A model generated the notes under the pieces. It was not told the origin of the DNA. It worked only from the letters and a program-made list of their open reading frames with translations, and did no database searches. Shown here piece after piece: positions 26,092 through 35,293 of a stretch of 64,000 bases of DNA (its first letter is position 1; every line of letters begins with the position of its first letter). This DNA comes from Sedimentibacter sp. (GTDB taxonomy: Bacteria; Bacillota; Clostridia; Tissierellales; Sedimentibacteraceae), in assembly GCA_018436705.1 (NCBI GenBank), contig JAHDLA010000023.1:62001-126000 (forward strand). Direction: 5' to 3'. The position numbers were made by a program, and so were the translations under genes.

Positions 26092-27837
26092 TTATATTTC
26101 TTCTGTGTGTACCGTAAATTCAAATTTACTTCCCTTTCCGGCAGTGCTTTCCACTGTTATATTCTCACCCATTATATTGAGTATTTCTTTTGCAATGGAA
26201 AGGCCAAGGCCTGTGCCTTTTTTTGAACGCGACTTGTCACTTTTATAAAATCTATCAAAAATATATGGTAAGTCATCAGGCGAAATGCCCTCGCCTGTAT
26301 CTTCAACTGAAACCACAACATATTTTTCTGCTATCTTTGTGGATATTTCTATAGTTCCGCCTTTTTTTACAAATTTATAAGCATTATCCAGCAATATTAC
26401 CATGACCTGCTCAATCCTGTCATAATTGGTATAAACCTTTGGAACTGGGCTTGCAGAATATACAAGGCTGATTTCCTCGTCATGAAGCCTGTATCTTTCA
26501 TATACCATTTCCAAGAGAGCTTTTAAATCTACCCTGCTTTTATCAATAACCGCCCCATCGTTCTGAAGCCTGGACAGTTCCATAATATCATCCACAAGCC
26601 TTGAAAGTCTCAGGCTCTCCTGATAAATTATATTATAATATCTTTTAATATCCTTTTCGTCAGTTACAATGGAATCCATAAGCGGTTCAATTAGCCCTCT
26701 TATGGATGTCAGCGGTGAACGAAGTTCATGAGATACATTGGCCACATAATTTTTTCTCATGCTTTCCAGTTTTTCTAATTCAGTAATATCTCTAAACAAT
26801 ATAACAGCACCTACAGCAGAGCTTTTTTCATCCTCTATTGAAGCTATTATTATTCTCATAATACGTCCATTAGCAGTACTATTTTTAACGATAGAATATT
26901 TTCCCTCAATAACCTGTGTAAGTTCTGTCAAATCCTCAGATATTATTTCTATTTCATCCACACATGTTTCCTTTATATCCTCCTTTAAATTAAACATGTC
27001 CAAAAACACTTTGTTAAAATGTGTTATATTTTTATTTTCATCTACCGCAATCATGCCCTCTTCAAGGCTGTCCAAAACTTTTTGAAGCCTGTTTTTTTCT
27101 ATAAAAAGTTGTGATACATTTCTGTACAAGTCAACAGACATCTTATTTAAGGTTCTTCCCAAAAAACCAATTTCTCCTTTCAGAGTTTCATCAGCCCGAA
27201 TCGAAAAGTCTCCCTCGGTCATAGAAAGAGCCACCTCTACCACATTCTTCACAGGTTTAACTATTCTTTGCAAAACAATGTATGAAAGAAGCGAAATAAA
27301 CGGAATAACGATAAACAGAGAAATAACCACAGCCTTCATAAAACGAATCCTGTCAGGCAAGAAATCTGCTGCATGTTCTAAAGCAAAAGCGGCACCAATA
27401 ATTTGATTTTCCTTTACAATCGGCATCCCCACAAGCACCAAAGGATTGTTCGGATAATCGTATAATTTAACAACCGTTTTTTTATTTTTTAAAATTTCAC
27501 TGATTGAATCATTTATTTTTTCTTCTGTAGTATTGTCTGTTTTTTCTCCTGTGTTTATAAGAATTGTACCGTCAGAGTTAAATATGATATATTGTCTGTT
27601 ATTCTCCTCCACGGAATTCATTATAATGTTTTCATATGTATTTCTGTCAATATTTCCGTCAATATAATTAAGAGTGTTCTGTTCCACAAGAGAAAGCGCA
27701 GGAATAAGCTGTTTCCCCATGTTATCCACCTTAATACTTTCCGACATTACAGCACCCAAAAAAGCTACAAGCACCGATGATATCATCAGTGCCAGTGAAA
27801 TCAAGATTGTAAGGCGCCTAGTTATTGTATTTTTCAC
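26092..27837 (-). CDS. Sensor histidine kinase (PhoR/WalK-like)
   Basis: The 581-residue protein has a transmembrane segment (about 10-30) and an external sensor domain (about 35-165). A second segment (about 168-190) and HAMP (about 190-245) follow, then a PAS domain (about 250-355). The HisKA motif NVSHELRSPLTS puts the phospho-accepting histidine near 370. The ATPase domain carries N, G1 (DTGEGI) and G2 (GTGLGLSIAKEI) boxes. It overlaps the response regulator gene by four bases. The signal is unknown. The TolC operon lies just downstream and could be a target, but nothing in the sequence proves it. Confidence 0.93.
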   Translation of the reverse strand: MKNTITRRLTILISLALMISSVLVAFLGAVMSESIKVDNMGKQLIPALSLVEQNTLNYIDGNIDRNTYENIIMNSVEENNRQYIIFNSDGTILINTGEKTDNTTEEKINDSISEILKNKKTVVKLYDYPNNPLVLVGMPIVKENQIIGAAFALEHAADFLPDRIRFMKAVVISLFIVIPFISLLSYIVLQRIVKPVKNVVEVALSMTEGDFSIRADETLKGEIGFLGRTLNKMSVDLYRNVSQLFIEKNRLQKVLDSLEEGMIAVDENKNITHFNKVFLDMFNLKEDIKETCVDEIEIISEDLTELTQVIEGKYSIVKNSTANGRIMRIIIASIEDEKSSAVGAVILFRDITELEKLESMRKNYVANVSHELRSPLTSIRGLIEPLMDSIVTDEKDIKRYYNIIYQESLRLSRLVDDIMELSRLQNDGAVIDKSRVDLKALLEMVYERYRLHDEEISLVYSASPVPKVYTNYDRIEQVMVILLDNAYKFVKKGGTIEISTKIAEKYVVVSVEDTGEGISPDDLPYIFDRFYKSDKSRSKKGTGLGLSIAKEILNIMGENITVESTAGKGSKFEFTVHTEEI

Positions 27838-28526
27838 TGTTCTACCTCGAATTTATATCCAACTCCGTACACTGTCTGCAGACTCCAGCTTGTACCATCC
27901 TGAGGTAGCTTTGATCTTATTCGTTTAATGTGTGTATCGACGGTGCGCGTATCACCGTAATATTCATATCCCCACACTCTGTCAAGTATCTGCTCTCTTG
28001 AAAACACTTGTCCCGGATTAGAGGACAGAAGGTATAGTATTTCAACCTCCTTAGGCGTTGAAATTACAACTTCATTCTTGTACGTAACCTGATACTTTTT
28101 AATGCTTATTTTCAATTCACCAAACAAAAGGGTCAATGATTTTCCTTCCACTGCATTTTCAGTAATCCTTCTCCTTACAGCCTTAATCCTGGCTACTACT
28201 TCCCTGGGACTGAAAGGCTTTACTATGTAATCATCCGCTCCAAGCTCCAGGCCCAAAATCCTGTCAATTTCCTCGCCCTTTGCAGTCAGCATAATTATTG
28301 GCACCGTGCTTGATTTTCTTATTTCCTTGCATACGTCCAGCCCGTTTTTTTTTGGCATCATAATATCAAGCACAACCAAATCAGGTCGGTTATCTTTGAC
28401 CTGCATCAAGGCATTCTCGCCATCATAGGCCGACATGCATGTAAAACCCTCATTTTTCAAGTATATTTTAAGAGATTCATGCACCACCGGATCATCATCA
28501 CATATCAAAATATTGGTATCTCTCAT
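27834..28526 (-). CDS. OmpR/PhoB-type response regulator
   Basis: The 230-residue protein has a receiver domain (about 5-120) with acidic pocket DD, the phospho-accepting aspartate in VVLDIMMPKK (about 54) and the lysine in VKPFSP (about 105). A winged-helix DNA-binding domain follows (about 130-228) with RVWGYEYYGDTRTVDTHI. It is the first gene of a two-gene operon with the kinase; the four-base overlap indicates coupling. Confidence 0.95.
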   Translation of the reverse strand: MRDTNILICDDDPVVHESLKIYLKNEGFTCMSAYDGENALMQVKDNRPDLVVLDIMMPKKNGLDVCKEIRKSSTVPIIMLTAKGEEIDRILGLELGADDYIVKPFSPREVVARIKAVRRRITENAVEGKSLTLLFGELKISIKKYQVTYKNEVVISTPKEVEILYLLSSNPGQVFSREQILDRVWGYEYYGDTRTVDTHIKRIRSKLPQDGTSWSLQTVYGVGYKFEVEQ

Positions 28527-28705
28527 CTGTCAACTTCCTTCTTATAATTTTTATCTCTATGCTATGAAAAGTATAACACAAAAATATATAATTGATAATA
28601 TTGTTTTTCCAATAATTAATTTCACAATGAGTATATTATAAGTTTATTGCAAACGAGCTTCAGTTCAACAAATAGCTTTTAGTCAAAGCAAACGCAATAG
28701 TGTCG

Positions 28706-29425
28706 CTAAAGCATGGAATCAATATCCTTCGTATCGCCCGTTTCTTGTTTTAGTAATTGGTAATATCCTGTAGTAGAAACCGCAAATGCACTAACCGCAT
28801 CAACAATTATATCCTTCATTGTATCCTCCAAGGCTTTTCTTCCAACCAAAGGAATTCCGTTTTTCAGCGTATGCTTTTGCATGTTAAGAGATAGCAAGCC
28901 GTCAAAAGTAAATTCATAAATCTCCCAAGCAGCTCCTGCTGCCAATGCAAAGCAAAAAGCAAACATTGCAACAAAAAACGGACTCAATTTTAGGTTAATG
29001 TAACTGGCATCGTTTAAAAAACTCACAAGCCAAAACCCTAGCGCCCCAAGCATTGCCCCACTGAATGCATGCAGAATTGTATCCCAGTACGGTATCAAAT
29101 AGTAGAAATCCCGCACTTCTCCCAAATATATTGCACAAAATAAAAATATAAAATATAACACTTCCATATTATTTGGAATATCTATTGAAAGCCGACGTTC
29201 AACTATAGATGGAATCATCATTACAATCAACCCTAAAATACACTGTATAAGCATAAGAACATAATCACTTTTTATTTTAACATAAGCATCCGAAACGGTA
29301 AGCTCGGAAGGTGCCATTACTATTCTTACTATCGTATAAGCAATAGAAATTAATAAAACAACAAATAAGAAGTAACCCGTGATATTCTTCCAATTTCTTT
29401 TCTTTTTTTCATTGATTCCCGACAT
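28706..29425 (-). CDS. YjdF/DUF2238-like integral membrane protein
   Basis: The protein of about 239 residues has roughly six hydrophobic segments. It carries the conserved-looking motifs WDTILHAFSGAMLGALGF (about 118-135) and WEIYEFTFDG (about 172-181), and DTMKDIIVDAVSA near 208. These polar-in-membrane motifs are typical of the uncharacterised YjdF (DUF2238) family. The function is unknown. The start at 29425 is behind GAGAGGTG. It stands alone between two terminator regions. Confidence 0.65.
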   Translation of the reverse strand: MSGINEKKKRNWKNITGYFLFVVLLISIAYTIVRIVMAPSELTVSDAYVKIKSDYVLMLIQCILGLIVMMIPSIVERRLSIDIPNNMEVLYFIFLFCAIYLGEVRDFYYLIPYWDTILHAFSGAMLGALGFWLVSFLNDASYINLKLSPFFVAMFAFCFALAAGAAWEIYEFTFDGLLSLNMQKHTLKNGIPLVGRKALEDTMKDIIVDAVSAFAVSTTGYYQLLKQETGDTKDIDSML

Positions 29426-29563
29426 ATTCACCTCTCAGTATTCATTAAGTTTGCAACTAATTATATCCTATTATTCTTAATATTATATTATGCTGTGCTT
29501 TAGTATTCTTTCTTTTTTATTATTTATAAAAAGATTCCCATTTTACTGCGGAAAATATCGCTA

Positions 29564-29603
29564 AAAAAGGAGCACCATATACATAAATATGATACTCCTT
29601 TTT
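29564..29603. terminator. Bidirectional terminator
   Basis: AAAAAGGAG (29564-29572) pairs with CTCCTTTTT (29595-29603). The loop contains a further CATAT/ATATG pairing. The A- and T-tracts on either side allow use on both strands. On the minus strand it ends the unit of the CobS-like membrane gene. Confidence 0.75.
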
Positions 29604-29623
29604 ATTCTTCAACAAATATATTA

Positions 29624-29782
29624 TTATTCCAAAACATAATTCAAAATAACATCATTACCATTCATAAAATCCTCTATGGAAAGGCTTAACAGTATATCCG
29701 GCGTATATGCATTGCTGCCGTTCGTTTCATATTTTATACAAACCAACGACCCCCAGGCCGTTAAATATGCGTAATTAAAAAT
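29624..29782 (-). pseudogene. Open 52-codon stretch after a stop codon, possible gene remnant
   Basis: Directly after the TAA of the upstream membrane gene the same frame stays open for 52 codons. It encodes a normal-looking peptide (AYLTAWGSLV... to ...VILNYVLE) before TAA at 29624. It has no ATG near its beginning and no good ribosome site. It looks like the C-terminal end of another protein left by a deletion, or a readthrough tail. I do not recognise the family. Confidence 0.35.
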
Positions 29783-30484
29783 TTAAATTTTCAGTATATA
29801 TGTAATTATAAGAAACAAAAGCTGCGTCATTTCAATGATTGTTCCTTCAACTGAATTCGGAAGCTTTTTTATTTTTTCATCCAAAATGCTCACAACGGCA
29901 ACAAGTACAATATATGTAAGTGCAAGTGGAACAACCAGTCTGTAATTAAATATGGCAGCTGTAAAAAACGAAACTCCAAATGCTGCTATAATATGGTACC
30001 GCCCGCAGTACTTCATGATTGTCGTGTTGCTCTTGTTACGTTTTATTGCTGAGCTTGATATAATGAGACCTGAGTATCCTGCCGAAGCCATGACTATCAA
30101 TGCTGTGGAAGGGACAATTCTGAAAATAGAAAAATACATTAAATTAATTAATATAATACCGATCAGTCCTGCAAGCTGCTCTGACTGATATTTTGGTTTT
30201 ATATAATAATTTAATGTTTTGTAGGTATCTCTCATAGTTATAGTTTTTGTAACTATATTATAATATGATAGGATTAAAGCACTTACAAAAAAACCGTCAT
30301 AGAATATTTTCAGAGACGAAATAATAAATGCAATTAAGCCAATGGCAAGTCCAATCAAGGGCAGTGCCATTATGCCGCTTTTATAATCTTCTTCATTTTC
30401 CTCTGCGTATATGGTAATATCAACACAAGTATATCTTTTCAGCATCAATACAATGCCTATTACAATACTTCTCAAGTCAAACAT
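29783..30484 (-). CDS. Polytopic membrane protein, weakly CobS-like
   Basis: The 233-residue protein has about six transmembrane segments. PLIGLAIGLIAFI near residues 45-57 and the general layout recall cobalamin-5-phosphate synthase (CobS). The CobS catalytic HxDGxxDxxD motif is missing; the corresponding place reads TMRDTYKTLNYY. It may be a diverged, non-catalytic relative or simply an unrelated membrane protein. The start is ATG 30484, behind GAGGG. It is 78 bp downstream of the SLH gene on the same strand. The function is unknown. Confidence 0.4.
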   Translation of the reverse strand: MFDLRSIVIGIVLMLKRYTCVDITIYAEENEEDYKSGIMALPLIGLAIGLIAFIISSLKIFYDGFFVSALILSYYNIVTKTITMRDTYKTLNYYIKPKYQSEQLAGLIGIILINLMYFSIFRIVPSTALIVMASAGYSGLIISSSAIKRNKSNTTIMKYCGRYHIIAAFGVSFFTAAIFNYRLVVPLALTYIVLVAVVSILDEKIKKLPNSVEGTIIEMTQLLFLIITYILKI

Positions 30485-30562
30485 GTCTATACCCTCATTA
30501 TTTTTACCATTATAACACATATGAAAAATTTATTAAATATGTTATTTTCAAACAATATTATG

Positions 30563-31915
30563 CTAAATTAGAGAATAAAATCTCATCAATATAAGATATG
30601 CTTCTTGGTATGTGCAGTAATTGTGAGGCTTGAAGCTTGTTCCGTAACCTTTAAGCAATCCTTTGTTTGATGCGAAATATATAATGTTTTTTTCAGATTT
30701 GCTAACACTTGAAATGTCATCATAATTAACAGACTTGTAGTCAGAAATATCAACACCTAATTCATTCCCCAAATAGTTAAATATTTTTGCAATCTCAAGC
30801 CTGGTTATATATTTATTTAAATCCGACAATCCATCAGCATCAATTAATCCTATCTGGTATGCTTCATAAAGCTTTTTTTCTTTAGAATCGCTCACGTTAA
30901 AGTCAATGTTTACTACATCTGCACAGCTATTAACAAAAATTTCACCTTTTACAGGGTCAATTGCTACATTGCCCTCATCGCTGATTAAGCTGAAAGTTTT
31001 TACGAATTCTTCTCTGCCAAGCTTTTTTTCTATTACATTCAAAGTTAGTACATAAAAATCTTCTCTTGTTACATAGGAGCCATACATTCCGTCAAATTCT
31101 TCAGGAATAAGAGCTGCCTCCTTCATAGCTTGTATAGTATCTAATGCCCAAGAATCAGGCTTTTGCGGCAAAGCTTCAAGCCACATCTTCGAATCCGCAG
31201 TTACGGACTTTAAACTTTCATCTAAAGCATGTGCTAAAACCTCAACCTTTTTATGTATAACGGTATAATTATCTTTATCAATAGTTCTTATAATATTGGG
31301 ATGAATTTCATTGTACCATATTAAATCCACGACTTCATCTTCAAAGCTCAGGGAAGCATGCTTATTTACAAATACATTTTCATAACCGTCTTCCCATGTA
31401 CCGTATGTGCACCCCTCATTTAATTTATCAAATTCTTTTTTAATTCTATCATGTCCGTAAGAATTAAATAAATAATCACTTACATAATGCCCCATCTCAT
31501 AAACAAATCCTTCCTCGGATGCAACGCAAGAAGTATTGTACATGCTGCTTTGAAGTGTATTTATATATATATCAGCCGAATGTTCACTTAATTTATATTC
31601 AGAAAACAAATCCTTTATTTTTTCAGTCTTATTTACTATAATATTTGTTTCTATACCCTTATCAGAATAATACTGTGTTATTTCCTTTATAACCCCATCC
31701 GAGAATCTGCTTAACCCATGTTCAAGAACCAGCAGGCATTCTCTGTATCTTACATATTCCACGTCATCCGGAATAATTATGTTTATATTGTAATTACTTT
31801 CAAGATTTTTAATTAATTCTTCTTCATCTGAAGGTTCATATGCAAGACCGTATGCATATGTTCCTACAAAGCATATTGCAAAGGCAACACATAAAATTCT
31901 TATTAGTTTTATCAT
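30563..31915 (-). CDS. Secreted S-layer-homology (SLH) protein with degenerate zincin-like domain
   Basis: The 450-residue protein has a signal peptide (IRILCVAFAICFVGTYAYG). The N-terminal half (about 30-245) resembles a metallopeptidase but holds only EMGHYVSDYL (about 145) where HExxH would be expected. The C-terminal half has two or three SLH-type repeats: around WALDTIQAMKEAALIP (about 256), NKYITRLEIAKIFNYLG (about 370) and IIYFASNKGLLKGYGT (about 410). SLH domains anchor proteins to cell-wall polymers. The catalytic state is doubtful and the role unknown. GAGGTAG precedes the ATG. Confidence 0.65.
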   Translation of the reverse strand: MIKLIRILCVAFAICFVGTYAYGLAYEPSDEEELIKNLESNYNINIIIPDDVEYVRYRECLLVLEHGLSRFSDGVIKEITQYYSDKGIETNIIVNKTEKIKDLFSEYKLSEHSADIYINTLQSSMYNTSCVASEEGFVYEMGHYVSDYLFNSYGHDRIKKEFDKLNEGCTYGTWEDGYENVFVNKHASLSFEDEVVDLIWYNEIHPNIIRTIDKDNYTVIHKKVEVLAHALDESLKSVTADSKMWLEALPQKPDSWALDTIQAMKEAALIPEEFDGMYGSYVTREDFYVLTLNVIEKKLGREEFVKTFSLISDEGNVAIDPVKGEIFVNSCADVVNIDFNVSDSKEKKLYEAYQIGLIDADGLSDLNKYITRLEIAKIFNYLGNELGVDISDYKSVNYDDISSVSKSEKNIIYFASNKGLLKGYGTSFKPHNYCTYQEAYLILMRFYSLI

Positions 31916-32111
31916 ATTTCTACCTCGCTAATTTGGATTTTATTGCTTGCGTTAGCGTGATTATTAAAAAATTATAACATATTAGTAGTTTATAATCAAT
32001 AAAATTGTAAACGTTTACTAAAAAAATCCTGTAAAAATTTGTTTCTTATTGTTATACTATTATATTATAAAGGAAAAATTTTATGAAAAAAACTTGCTTA
32101 AGGATACTAAG

Positions 32112-32591
32112 ATGAAAATTACAATAATTTCCGTAGGAAAAATTAAAGAAAAATTTTTTACAGACGCAATAAATGAATATTCAAAAAGGCTTTCAAAATT
32201 CTGCAAACTGTCAGAAGAAATAATACATGACGAAAGGGCTGATGAAAGCTTTTCTCCTGCAGAAATAGAACAGGTGAAAATTAAAGAAGGTATAAAAATA
32301 TTAAATAAGGTCGCCAAAAACACTTATACTGTTGTGTTGGATGTAAAGGGAAAACAACTTACTTCTGAAGAACTTGCCGAAAAAATCAATTCACTGGGAA
32401 TTGGCGGAATTTCAGATATAACATTTATAATAGGTGGCAGTAACGGACTGTCCAAGGAAGTTCTGGATGCTGCAAACTTCAAGCTTTCATTTTCCAAAAT
32501 GACATTTCCGCACCAGCTTTTTAAAGTAATTTTAATGGAACAGATATACAGAGCATTTAAAATTAATTCGGGTGAGGCATATCATAAGTAA
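32112..32591 (+). CDS. rlmH: 23S rRNA (pseudouridine-1915 N3) methyltransferase
   Basis: A SPOUT-class enzyme that methylates pseudouridine 1915 in helix 69 of 23S rRNA. At 159 residues it is standard length. It carries FIIGGSNGLSKEV, the SAM-binding knot, near 103-115 and the C-terminal LMEQIYRAFKINSGEAYHK. The start is ATG 32112 (MKITIISVGKIKEKF), the family's normal N-terminus; the 21 upstream codons are not conserved-looking. Confidence 0.96.
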   Translation: MKITIISVGKIKEKFFTDAINEYSKRLSKFCKLSEEIIHDERADESFSPAEIEQVKIKEGIKILNKVAKNTYTVVLDVKGKQLTSEELAEKINSLGIGGISDITFIIGGSNGLSKEVLDAANFKLSFSKMTFPHQLFKVILMEQIYRAFKINSGEAYHK

Positions 32592-32614
32592 TTATAATTT
32601 ATTATTGATTTTTC

Positions 32615-32818
32615 TTAATACTGTAAGATATAATTAACCTGTTCTTCAATATAGCTGGTTTCATTAAGTTTTACTTCAAACGGAATACTTTCTTCCGCTC
32701 TCACTTGTTTTATCTTTTGTGAATAATTAGTCGTATAATATATGTTACGGGGAAGTATATTATAAGTGATATGCCTAACTTTATGCAGAAAAATGTTAGC
32801 TATTTTACTGAATTGCAA
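32615..32818 (-). pseudogene. Possible gene remnant downstream of the TfoX-C gene
   Basis: A 67-codon frame ends in a protein-like segment (QVRAEESIPFEVKLNETSY, then IEEQVNYILQY). It has no good ribosome site and overlaps the end of the next gene by 19 bases. It may be the tail of a lost gene. I do not recognise it, and it may be chance. Confidence 0.2.
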
Positions 32819-33054
32819 AATTCTTTTAGCTCACTTTTTATTTCCTCTGAAAGGCTGTGCCACCTGACTCCCTGTATTGCTCCCTCCAGCGCGCACAGTC
32901 TGTTAATGCATGCAGAACTATCATTAGCCTTAATTTCAAGCCAAGCCTGTCTGCTTCCGACTTTCTTTAATTGTTCAGTTGTATTTATACCGATTTCATT
33001 AAGCTGTTCTTCAAGTTTAATTCCTATATTAGGTAATTTGCTTAATTCTCCCAT
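32800..33054 (-). CDS. TfoX C-terminal domain-like protein
   Basis: The 84-residue protein (MGELSKLPNIGIKLEEQLNEIGI) is a helix-hairpin-helix-type domain found alone or at the C-terminus of TfoX. The conserved segment RLCALEGAIQGVRWHSL lies near 53-69. In TfoX proteins this domain is linked to competence control; free-standing copies have unknown function. The start is at 33054 because AAGGAGG directly precedes it; the longer open frame has no such site. Confidence 0.85.
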   Translation of the reverse strand: MGELSKLPNIGIKLEEQLNEIGINTTEQLKKVGSRQAWLEIKANDSSACINRLCALEGAIQGVRWHSLSEEIKSELKEFCNSVK

Positions 33055-33134
33055 TATTACCTCCTTCACAAGTCTTATTAGGCAACAGCGGTTAATAAAA
33101 TAATATAATAGCCATACGCTAACATCATAAAGCT

Positions 33135-33959
33135 TCACTCCGACTCTATAAACGGTGAGTACATCATCAGCGCATGATTTTCTGTTATATATTGTTCTTC
33201 TATTAATTTTCCAGATAAGTTATATTTTTTTCTGTAAAGCTCGTTGTGTCTGCTGAATGCTCCCCAGTATTCGCTCTCAAATCTATGGTTCTTTTCAACT
33301 ATCTCATACCTGCTGCAGGGTTTAAAATCAGTCAACCATCTGCCCTCTAAATATGCTTCTCCCACTTTAACTCTCAGCTGAAAGTTATCTTCCGTATCAT
33401 TTCTTATCATAAGATCCCTGTATGGATAAACGCAGGTTGCTCCGCTGCCGAAAGGCTGAGTGCGGTTTGAATCCGGGAAGACATCAAATGAGTGGCGATA
33501 TCTTTCCACAACCGTCAGCGGAGTATGAAGAGTCATCCAATATATCAGATTTGACAATTGACACAATCCTCCCCCAATTCCCATGGTATAGCTTCCGCAA
33601 TATAAAACCATGCCTTGTACATAACCTTTTCTTGCAGTAGGATTTCCTATACATTTCCAATAGCTGAAGATTTCTCCTGGCTTTATTATTATTCCGTCAA
33701 TTTTTTTAACCGCAAGTTTCAGATTGATAATTTTGTTGTATTGATAAATCATATCAACTTCCTTAAGCTTTCTGATCAATGGAGTATTATGAGAAAAATA
33801 TTCATATTCCAAATTGCTTTCGGATTGGCACCCGGCATATTTATACTTACCGGAATGCCACAGCATATATCGCAAAGCTGTATAATATGCTTTCCCTACT
33901 ATCAAACGCATTTTGCTTCTGTTAACCGGTTTAATGGTCAAATTGTCAGCTTTCTTCAA
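33135..33959 (-). CDS. VanW family protein
   Basis: The 274-residue protein carries the VanW core (about 85-215): IKPGEIFSYWKCIGNP, YTMGIGGGLCQLSNLIYW and VERYRHSFDVFPDSN. VanW occurs in some vancomycin-resistance clusters and widely in Clostridia; its reaction is unknown, although it resembles cell-wall-associated YoaR-type proteins. There is no obvious signal peptide here and no van genes nearby. It is followed by the TfoX-C gene on the same strand and preceded 13 bp upstream by an acetyltransferase, so the three may form one unit. Confidence 0.85.
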   Translation of the reverse strand: MKKADNLTIKPVNRSKMRLIVGKAYYTALRYMLWHSGKYKYAGCQSESNLEYEYFSHNTPLIRKLKEVDMIYQYNKIINLKLAVKKIDGIIIKPGEIFSYWKCIGNPTARKGYVQGMVLYCGSYTMGIGGGLCQLSNLIYWMTLHTPLTVVERYRHSFDVFPDSNRTQPFGSGATCVYPYRDLMIRNDTEDNFQLRVKVGEAYLEGRWLTDFKPCSRYEIVEKNHRFESEYWGAFSRHNELYRKKYNLSGKLIEEQYITENHALMMYSPFIESE

Positions 33960-33972
33960 TTAACTTCCCCTT

Positions 33973-34473
33973 TTAATACTTTTGAAAGTATTCATCTTTT
34001 AGCATAGAGTAAACCACCTGATCCAAGTATCCTCTCTCGGATTTGTAATTCTGCCTCAGCACACCGTCCCTGTACATTCCCACCTTTTCGTAGAGCTTTA
34101 TTCCTGCAGAATTATCAGGATATACGTCTAACCAGAATTTATTCATTTTAAGATTTTCAAATGCAAACTTAAACAATCCTGTTATTACTTCACTGCCATA
34201 TCCCATTCTTTTTTTTGAGATAACAAATCTCCTAAGCTCAAATCGTCTGGACTTATTATCCAGATGAATAAGACAAAACCCTACTGTTTCATTATCTTCT
34301 TTCTGTTTAATAACAAAAAGGGAAAAATCATTGTCCTTAATTTCTTCCTTATGTTCTTCATAAGTTCCTTTCCATACAAAGTCACTGTTATCCTTATGTT
34401 TTTCCATCTCCATAATTGTATCGATATCTGATTCCTTTGCATCATCCAAGTACAGTCTTTTAGTTTCAATCAT
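33973..34473 (-). CDS. GNAT-family N-acetyltransferase (RimJ/RimL-like)
   Basis: The 166-residue protein has the GNAT fold. An N-terminal strand MIETKRLYL is followed by RRFVISKKRMGYGSEVITGL (motif A, acetyl-CoA loop, about 85-100), LDVYPDNSAGIKLYEKVGM (motif B, about 118-136) and a C-terminal region typical of RimJ/L-type enzymes. The substrate is unknown; spermidine, protein N-termini or antibiotics are all possible for this group. It is 13 bp upstream of the VanW gene. Confidence 0.85.
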   Translation of the reverse strand: MIETKRLYLDDAKESDIDTIMEMEKHKDNSDFVWKGTYEEHKEEIKDNDFSLFVIKQKEDNETVGFCLIHLDNKSRRFELRRFVISKKRMGYGSEVITGLFKFAFENLKMNKFWLDVYPDNSAGIKLYEKVGMYRDGVLRQNYKSERGYLDQVVYSMLKDEYFQKY

Positions 34474-34587
34474 TTTTGCCTCCTGTTAATTTTATGTTTA
34501 CTACATAATATCATGCTTTGTGCTGTTATATAAGAATTTATCAAAAAAGTAATCCTTTAATTTGGTTTCAATGTACATCATTAATTA

Positions 34588-35034
34588 TTATAACTGCATC
34601 TCAATAGTATTTTCTTTAAATCCCAATGATCTGTAAAATTGAATTGTATTTTTATTTTCAAATGCAACTGTTATTGTAATATTTGTGCAACCATTATTTT
34701 TCATCCACTCTATATGGCTGCTCATCAAGCTTTTACCAATTCCACATCCACGGACACCATCATATACATGTAGCGAGTGAGTTTCTCCTTCAACTCCATT
34801 AAAAGTGGATATGCAATAACCCAATATTTCTTTGTCTTGGGAATTTTCGGCAATTGTTATTTTTATGTGGTCTTTATCAAATGCACCAAAATTATTAATT
34901 CTCTCTTCAAAAATCAGATTTGAATACATTCCTCCAAAATTTTTTGATAATCTTTCATGGTACTCTCTGTTCTTTTCCCACAAACACTTTATAGTTGAAA
35001 CATCGCTGAATGGTATATCTCTGTAATGAAACAT
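34588..35034 (-). CDS. GNAT-family N-acetyltransferase
   Basis: The 148-residue protein has the acetyl-CoA loop VRGCGIGKSLMSSHIEW (about 88-104) and the motif B strand-helix NKNTIQFYRSLGFKE (about 127-141). It is a generic small acetyltransferase with unknown substrate. It stands 114 bp upstream of the other acetyltransferase on the same strand; the two are not close copies. Confidence 0.82.
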   Translation of the reverse strand: MFHYRDIPFSDVSTIKCLWEKNREYHERLSKNFGGMYSNLIFEERINNFGAFDKDHIKITIAENSQDKEILGYCISTFNGVEGETHSLHVYDGVRGCGIGKSLMSSHIEWMKNNGCTNITITVAFENKNTIQFYRSLGFKENTIEMQL

Positions 35035-35293
35035 GTTATTCCTCCATTATTTTTAAATTATGTGTTGCGCTTCCTTCAATGCTAAAATCCTATGGTATCG
35101 TTATCTCTATATATTCATTTTTGCATTCTTAGGTCATGTAAATATCAAAGCCATAAAAATATTATATAATAATCAGGATAATATTTCCACTGTTTACTTT
35201 AAACTGTAATTACATTTTATAAAATTATTATGGAACAATAGATATATTGACACATAAAATTATTTTATCAAAATTAATTAGGAGGCATCATAT

